Of a stretch of 64,000 nt of DNA, positions 59,340 to 64,000 are shown piece by piece; the first letter of the stretch is position 1, and every line of letters begins with the position of its first letter. Both the position numbers and the translations under genes were made by a program. The stretch spans positions 1 through 64,000 of the forward strand of contig JADJBU010000006.1 of assembly GCA_016703605.1 (NCBI GenBank), given 5' to 3'. The stretch is from Candidatus Villigracilis adiacens. GTDB lineage: Bacteria > Chloroflexota > Anaerolineae > Anaerolineales > Villigracilaceae. A model generated the notes under the pieces. The model ran no database searches and had not been told where the DNA came from. It saw only the letters and a list, made by a program, of their open reading frames with translations.

Positions 59340-60356
59340 TCACGGTACACGGCTAAACCACAATAAAGACAACAAACCACCGACAAGAAGGATGAGGATG
59401 CTGATGCCGGCAAAGACCGCGGTAACCTCCTGCGGTTCCTCCTGGACCTTCAAGCGCGGCTCGATGGATTCGTACATTTCTTCCAGGTCATCATCCGCAT
59501 CGGCGATGTAATACGTCCCCTGCGTGATCTCGGATATCTGCATGAGCATTGCTTCGTCCACTTTGGTAAAGACAGTGAAGCCGTTGACGGTCAGTTCGAC
59601 ACCTTCGCGGCTGCCGACCGCAATGGTATGGATGCGCACGCCGCGCTCCGCCGCCAGCAATGCCGCCTCAAGCGGATTTGGATTCATATTGTTTTCGCCG
59701 TCGGTGAGCAGGACAATGGCGGAAGATTGATCGGATGAAACTTCGGGGATTCCATTTAAAGGAGCGGGGACATCCGCGCCTTCAAAGCCGACGATGGGCT
59801 CCTGCCCGGTCAGGTTGGCAATCGTATTCAGCGAAGCGACAATTCCATTTGCGAGCGACGTGCCGCGCTGGGGGCGCAGGCGGTTGATGGCAGCGATGAT
59901 CTCGGATTGGTCGGCAGAGGGCAGCTGCACCGAAAGTCCGCTTTCGCTGAATGCCACCACGCCGACCTTGACGCTCGATGGCTGACGCTCGACGAATTCA
60001 ACCGCCAGTCTTTTTGCCGCTTCAAGCCGGTTGGGCGTGAAATCCTCCGCCGCCATGCTGCCGGAGACATCGAAGGCGAGGATGATGATGCCTTCGACCT
60101 TCGGCAATCCCACCACCATTTGAGGGCGGGCGAGAGAGACGAAGAGAACCGTCAACCCAAGCAGGAACAATATTGCCGGGATATGCCGCCTGACACCGAC
60201 ACCGCGACCCGAGGCTTGTTGGACCAAGCCCAGGTTCCCGTAGCGAAGCGCGATCTGCGCCCGCCGCCCCTGCATCCGCAGATAAAGCAGGATCAGGGCG
60301 GGGATCAGGATCAACGACCAAAGCATGAACGTCCAGGCGAATGACATGGAATTCAT
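59340..60356 (-). CDS. VWA-domain membrane protein, BatA-like (first)
   Basis: 338 residues. N-terminal helices precede the VWA domain with MIDAS FDVSGSMAAEDF and VLLTDGENNMNPNP; a C-terminal helix (FAGISILILLVGGLLSLLW) ends it. It is a clear paralogue of the protein encoded at 58171. The start overlaps the DUF58 stop by 4 bp (ATGA), so translation is coupled. Confidence 0.9.
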   Translation of the reverse strand: MNSMSFAWTFMLWSLILIPALILLYLRMQGRRAQIALRYGNLGLVQQASGRGVGVRRHIPAILFLLGLTVLFVSLARPQMVVGLPKVEGIIILAFDVSGSMAAEDFTPNRLEAAKRLAVEFVERQPSSVKVGVVAFSESGLSVQLPSADQSEIIAAINRLRPQRGTSLANGIVASLNTIANLTGQEPIVGFEGADVPAPLNGIPEVSSDQSSAIVLLTDGENNMNPNPLEAALLAAERGVRIHTIAVGSREGVELTVNGFTVFTKVDEAMLMQISEITQGTYYIADADDDLEEMYESIEPRLKVQEEPQEVTAVFAGISILILLVGGLLSLLWFSRVP

Positions 60357-61252
60357 CTCCGGCGCTGACGGCGCAGCATTACAAAACTTGCAATGGCGTG
60401 GATCAAATCCGCTTCGGTCGAAAGCGGCAGGACATCCACGCCCGCGCGTTTGAAACTTTCGTTCAAATCGGCTTCGCGTTTTTTCGCCGCCTGCATGAAG
60501 CGCATCCGAAATTTTTTATCGCCCGTGTCGACATAGATCTGCTCGCCGGTTTCAGAGTCTTCGAGAATTACATGCCCGACATCCGGCAGCGACATCTCAC
60601 GCGGGTCCCATAAACGGATGGCGATCACCTCATGCTTCTCGCTCAACAGGCGCAGGGATCTTTCCCAGCCCGGCACACTGATGAAATCCGAGACGACGAA
60701 GACCAGCGAACGCTTCTTGATACTGCGCAGCCCGCCTTTGATCAATTCGGAGAGGTCGGTCATCGGCGCCCGTTGATGCTGCGGCTGCTTGAGCAGATCG
60801 TTGATGAGACGCAGGACATGCAGCCGCCCGCCTCGTGCCGGGACCCGGCGCTGGATGCCGCTCCCAAACATGATCGCCCCGACGCGATTCCCGTGCCGCG
60901 TCAGCAGTCGTGACAACGCGCCGACAAAATCGATCAAGACATTGCGTTTCTGATTATCCAACGCGCCGAAATCCACAGACGGGCTCAGGTCGAGCAGGAA
61001 CCAGGCGATGATCTCGCGGTCTTCCATATACTCGCGGACGTAAGGCGCATCCATGCGCGCGCTGACGTTCCAGTCGATGTAGCGGATGTCGTCCTGCGGC
61101 TGGTACTCGCGCAGGTCGGCAAAGTCCACGCCGGAGCCGCGGAAGAGACTGCGGTAATCACCCTGCAAATATCCGTCCAGCCGGCGGATGACCTGCCAGT
61201 CCAGCCGGTGCAGGATGCGCTCAGGCGTTCGCGCGGACGTTGAAGTGTTCAT
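60353..61252 (-). CDS. DUF58 domain protein
   Basis: 299 residues. GDYRSLFRGSGVDFADLREY, DDIRYIDWNVSARMD and LLDLSPSVDFG are the DUF58 signature; the fold is VWA-like with a degenerate metal site. It sits between MoxR ATPase and VWA genes, overlapping the first by 32 bp and the second by 4 bp. The four-gene set MoxR-DUF58-VWA-VWA is a widespread module that is thought to assemble or insert cofactors or envelope proteins. Confidence 0.9.
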   Translation of the reverse strand: MNTSTSARTPERILHRLDWQVIRRLDGYLQGDYRSLFRGSGVDFADLREYQPQDDIRYIDWNVSARMDAPYVREYMEDREIIAWFLLDLSPSVDFGALDNQKRNVLIDFVGALSRLLTRHGNRVGAIMFGSGIQRRVPARGGRLHVLRLINDLLKQPQHQRAPMTDLSELIKGGLRSIKKRSLVFVVSDFISVPGWERSLRLLSEKHEVIAIRLWDPREMSLPDVGHVILEDSETGEQIYVDTGDKKFRMRFMQAAKKREADLNESFKRAGVDVLPLSTEADLIHAIASFVMLRRQRRR

Positions 61253-62228
61253 TCAATGGCACCACGGGGACGGGAATGCGGTCGAGGATCTGCGTCAGGA
61301 TATCGTCGCTCGAAATTTCGTCGGACAAGGCTTCGTAGGAAAGCGCCAACCGATGACGAATGACATCCAGCGCCATGTCCAACACATCCTGCGGCAGGAC
61401 GTAAGTCCGCCCACGAACGAATGCCAAAGCCCTGGCGGTGAGGATTAAATTGATCGAAGCGCGCGGGCTTGCCCCAAAGGTGATGTAGTTTTCTAGGTTC
61501 GGCAAACCGACCGTTTTTGGACTGCGAGTGGCGGTCACTACTTTCACAGCGTATTCGATGAGCGACGGGTCGACGTAGACTGAATCCGCTTTCTTTTGCA
61601 GTTCCAATAACTCGTCAGTATTCAATACTTTTTGCACGGCTTGAATTACGCCGGTCATGCGTTCAACGATGACGAATTCCTCGGTTGCCGTCGGGTAACC
61701 GATCAGAACCTTGAGCATAAAGCGGTCCACCTGCGCTTCGGGCAGGGCATATGTCCCTTCGGTTTCGATGGGGTTCTGGGTCGCCAGCACCAAAAACGGA
61801 TTCGGCACCTTGAAGGTCTCGCGCCCGATGGTGACCTGGCGTTCCTGCATCACTTCAAGCAATGCGCTTTGGACTTTGGCAGGCGCGCGGTTGATCTCGT
61901 CCGCAAGCAATAAATTCGTGAACACGGGACCAAGCGACGTGTTGAATTCGCCTGTCTTCTGGTTGTAGACGCGCGTCCCGACCAGGTCCGCGGGGACAAG
62001 GTCGGGCGTGAACTGGATGCGTTTGAACTCGCCGCCGATTGAATCTGCGAGGGTCTTGATCGCCATCGTCTTCGCCAGACCCGGCACGCCTTCGACGAGG
62101 ATATGTCCGCGGGCAAGCAGGGCGACGATCAGCCGCTCCAATAGATGGTCCTGCCCGACGATGACCTTCTTTACTTCATAAAGAACGCGCTCCATTGGAA
62201 GTTTGTTTTCGCGGTTGGTTTGTTCCAT
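61221..62228 (-). CDS. MoxR-family AAA+ ATPase
   Basis: 335 residues. Walker A is VEGVPGLAKTMAIKTLA, Walker B TNLLLADEINRAPAKVQSAL, with LVLATQNPIETEGTYALPEA as sensor 1 and a following ALPEAQVDRFMLK block. MoxR ATPases act as chaperones for VWA-domain partners, two of which are encoded downstream. It is the first gene of the overlapping set. Confidence 0.93.
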   Translation of the reverse strand: MEQTNRENKLPMERVLYEVKKVIVGQDHLLERLIVALLARGHILVEGVPGLAKTMAIKTLADSIGGEFKRIQFTPDLVPADLVGTRVYNQKTGEFNTSLGPVFTNLLLADEINRAPAKVQSALLEVMQERQVTIGRETFKVPNPFLVLATQNPIETEGTYALPEAQVDRFMLKVLIGYPTATEEFVIVERMTGVIQAVQKVLNTDELLELQKKADSVYVDPSLIEYAVKVVTATRSPKTVGLPNLENYITFGASPRASINLILTARALAFVRGRTYVLPQDVLDMALDVIRHRLALSYEALSDEISSDDILTQILDRIPVPVVPLNEHFNVRANA

Positions 62229-62250
62229 GTAAGAGTCTCCTTTGTTGTTC

Positions 62251-62378
62251 CGTCATTGCGAGTGGCGCAAGGCGCCACGAAGCAATCTCAACGCGTATTA
62301 GTAGATTGCTCACCGCACTGCATCCGCAATGCGGTGCATGTGTCGTCGCGAAGAGCAAGGGCGCTCCTCGCAATGACG
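62251..62378. mobile_element. Inverted-repeat element E (GTCATTGCGAG type)
   Basis: 128 bp with ends CGTCATTGCGAG and CTCGCAATGACG, perfectly complementary. The GTCATTGCGAG motif is a familiar dispersed repeat in many bacteria. It encloses a copy of the hairpin found in element D. It fills the gap between the HtrA-like and MoxR genes. Confidence 0.7.
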
Positions 62379-62386
62379 TAATCCTT

Positions 62387-63226
62387 TTAATACGGCGGCG
62401 AGCCCATCCCGCCGACGGCGGCATTGATGGGCACTGCGAATCCGATGCCGACGAAAAATGTCTCTTCTGTGGGGTTGATCAACCCGGTGACGATACCGAT
62501 AACATGGCCCTGTCGGTTCAGCAGCGGACCGCCCGAGTTGCCGGGGTTTGCCGCGGCGTCAAACTGGATCATGCCCGGGATCTCCACATGACTATCCGGC
62601 ACGCGAAAGACCCGGTCAAAACCGGAGATAACTCCCGAGGTCAGCGAACTGTACAAGCCAAATGGATTCCCAACCACGAAGGCCTCATCCCCGACCTGCA
62701 TCGCGCCGGGGTTCCCAAGCACAGCCGGGACGACCACCAACGGCGTATCCAATGCCTGAATGACGGCAAGGTCGAGTTCGGGCATCTCCATCACCACCTG
62801 CGCCTCAGACTGGGTCCCGTCCGCAAAGGTGACCAGGATCGTGGTCGCGCCGTCGATGACGTGCAGGCTGGTGAGGATGTCGCCAAAGTTGTCGACAACC
62901 ACGCCGCTGCCCAAGCCGAAATCTGATTCAGCGTCCTGATGCGTTTCCTCCACCTCGATCAGCACCAGAGACGGGCGTATGATCTGATAGACCTGCGTCG
63001 AATAAGCCGGTTCAGGGGTCGCGGACGCCATTGCAATTGCGACGGTCCGATTGACATCGTCCGTGCTGAGTTGCTTCGGCGCGATGAATATGAAATGATA
63101 GATGGCTAGGGTAATAAGGGCGGCTAAAATCCCCCAGGCGAAGGGCAATCCCCTCCGCAGGAAAGAGCCGATGTTCTCCATCCAACTCTTGAATTGCCCT
63201 GAAATATCTGTTTTCGAATCGCTCAT
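62387..63226 (-). CDS. HtrA-like serine protease without PDZ domain
   Basis: 279 residues. One N-terminal membrane helix (LPFAWGILAALITLAIYHFI) anchors a trypsin-like S1C domain with the triad His in ILTSLHVIDG, Asp in PELDLAVIQA and Ser in NPGNSGGPLL. The protein ends shortly after GIGFAVPINAAVGG, so the PDZ domain usual in DegP/HtrA is absent. The catalytic part faces outward. It could cut envelope proteins or cooperate with the VWA/MoxR set, which lies downstream on the same strand. Confidence 0.88.
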   Translation of the reverse strand: MSDSKTDISGQFKSWMENIGSFLRRGLPFAWGILAALITLAIYHFIFIAPKQLSTDDVNRTVAIAMASATPEPAYSTQVYQIIRPSLVLIEVEETHQDAESDFGLGSGVVVDNFGDILTSLHVIDGATTILVTFADGTQSEAQVVMEMPELDLAVIQALDTPLVVVPAVLGNPGAMQVGDEAFVVGNPFGLYSSLTSGVISGFDRVFRVPDSHVEIPGMIQFDAAANPGNSGGPLLNRQGHVIGIVTGLINPTEETFFVGIGFAVPINAAVGGMGSPPY

Positions 63227-63454
63227 GCACAGTTCCTTGTCAATAAAGCGGAGAAGCCTTCGCGACCAACGGCTCCACTATACAGGCGCGGCTTTAGTTT
63301 CAGATGAGAAAACCGCCCATGTTCTTACAAGTAAAGGGGTATGCACAAAATCCACACAATTGAAGGATGGGGCTGTATACTTTTAGGTGGTGAAGAAGTG
63401 GAAAGTAGAAAAGTGTTCAGTGAACAGTAATCAGTGTTTGGAAGTGAGGCGAAG

Positions 63455-63967
63455 ATGAATGTGGCTGATGCAATTCAATTGAAGCGCGCGGTGAGGAAGT
63501 TTCAAGACAAGCCCCTGCCCGAGGATGTGGTCCATGCCATTTTGAACGCGGGGCGACGGTCGCAGTCGTCGAAAAATACGCAGGCGTGGCAGTTCATTGC
63601 GATTCGGGATAAAGCGGTCTTGAAGGAACTCTCGACCTGCGGCGAATGGGCGGGGCATTTGGCGGGCGCGGCATTGGGCGTAGCGATCCTCACGCCCGAC
63701 CCAACCGAAAAATTTCAGATCATGTTCGATGCCGGGCAGGCGGCAGCTTTTATGCAATTGGCGGCATGGGAGTTGGGAGTCGGTTCGGTGCCTGCGTCGT
63801 TGTATGAGTTCGAAAAGTCGCGCGAAATATTGGGCTTTCCTGCCGAATGGCATTTGCGCATTGCGCTGTCGTTTGGGTATCCGCTTGAAGAGACAAAGTT
63901 ATCCGCGCCGCCAAAGAAGGGCGGGCGGGTGGCGCTTGAGGATATTGCGCATTGGGAGAGATGGTAG
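63455..63967 (+). CDS. Nitroreductase family protein
   Basis: 170 residues from the ATG at 63455 behind GAGG; seven earlier codons are open from a GTG. AIQLKRAVRKFQDKPLPED, AGRRSQSSKNTQAWQFIAI and DAGQAAAFMQLAAWELGVGS are the FMN-binding and dimer motifs of the family. It should use FMN and NAD(P)H to reduce nitro or quinone-like compounds; the substrate is unknown. The gap upstream (63227-63454) holds AGTGTTCAGTGAACAGT-type inverted repeats but no gene. Confidence 0.87.
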   Translation: MNVADAIQLKRAVRKFQDKPLPEDVVHAILNAGRRSQSSKNTQAWQFIAIRDKAVLKELSTCGEWAGHLAGAALGVAILTPDPTEKFQIMFDAGQAAAFMQLAAWELGVGSVPASLYEFEKSREILGFPAEWHLRIALSFGYPLEETKLSAPPKKGGRVALEDIAHWERW

Positions 63968-64000
63968 GTTTCAGGTCAGAAGACAAATCTGAGAGATTGT

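Noticed and set aside
1..64000. tRNA, rRNA or selC genes, and riboswitches
   Set aside because: I looked for T-loop signatures and paired acceptor stems between genes and for leader structures, and found only repeat-type hairpins. A covariance-model search would be decisive.

Overview
The window looks like a chromosomal segment of a member of the Chloroflexota, probably class Anaerolineae. This is an inference from gene content: a PreP-like M16C protease, tandem DUF1361 proteins, a 7TM-PAS-HD-GYP protein, a double-domain ALDH16-type dehydrogenase beside deoC, a MoxR/DUF58/VWA cluster and a mitochondrial-type citrate synthase. Most of it is moderately GC-rich. I see no rRNA, tRNA, CRISPR array, phage module or replication origin.

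Layout. 1-3.9 kb is wreckage: a KAP-type P-loop NTPase, an ABC-F (Uup) ATPase and a scrap of a type I specificity subunit, all broken by many frameshifts. 4-12 kb holds a DUF6922 gene with an internally deleted AbiEii-like partner, the M16C protease, a REP-associated tyrosine transposase between two perfect 30-bp palindromes, and a fused molybdenum hydroxylase. 12-19 kb carries an HD-GYP phosphodiesterase, a Mn-type pyrophosphatase, a hydrolase, two DUF1361 membrane proteins, a frameshifted yqeB and an M50-like membrane protease. 19-27 kb, on the minus strand, is a glycolytic block (gapA, pgk, tpiA) with a Ser/Thr kinase and yvcK. 27-33 kb is an accessory patch: YdeI-like, DUF559, an AT-rich HEPN gene, and a PIN toxin-antitoxin pair lodged between deoC and the double aldehyde dehydrogenase. 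34-41 kb has an S9 peptidase, gltA, mdh and trxB. 41-46 kb has a sulfurtransferase operon, a His-rich membrane protein and an OmpR/EnvZ-like pair. 46-54 kb is housekeeping: uvrC, a small overlapping operon ending in a lone receiver protein, then prfA-prmC-tsaC facing tsaD. 54-64 kb has an ATPase, an M24 peptidase, selA, VWA-VWA-DUF58-MoxR, an HtrA-like protease and a nitroreductase.

What stands out is the space between genes. Nearly every gap holds an inverted-repeat element: perfect REP palindromes, double-hairpin REPs, MITE-like elements with terminal inverted repeats and recognisable target duplications (3, 8 and 11 bp), one of them nested in another, and arrays of 7-9-bp units often facing an inverted partner array. 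Several of these sequences also lie in frame inside genes (M16C protease, molybdenum hydroxylase, prmC). Other notable points are a molybdenum hydroxylase whose four distal [2Fe-2S] cysteines are all replaced, a selenium theme (yqeB, selA), and a repeated 28-bp promoter-region block upstream of both the sulfurtransferase operon and the His-rich protein/two-component locus.
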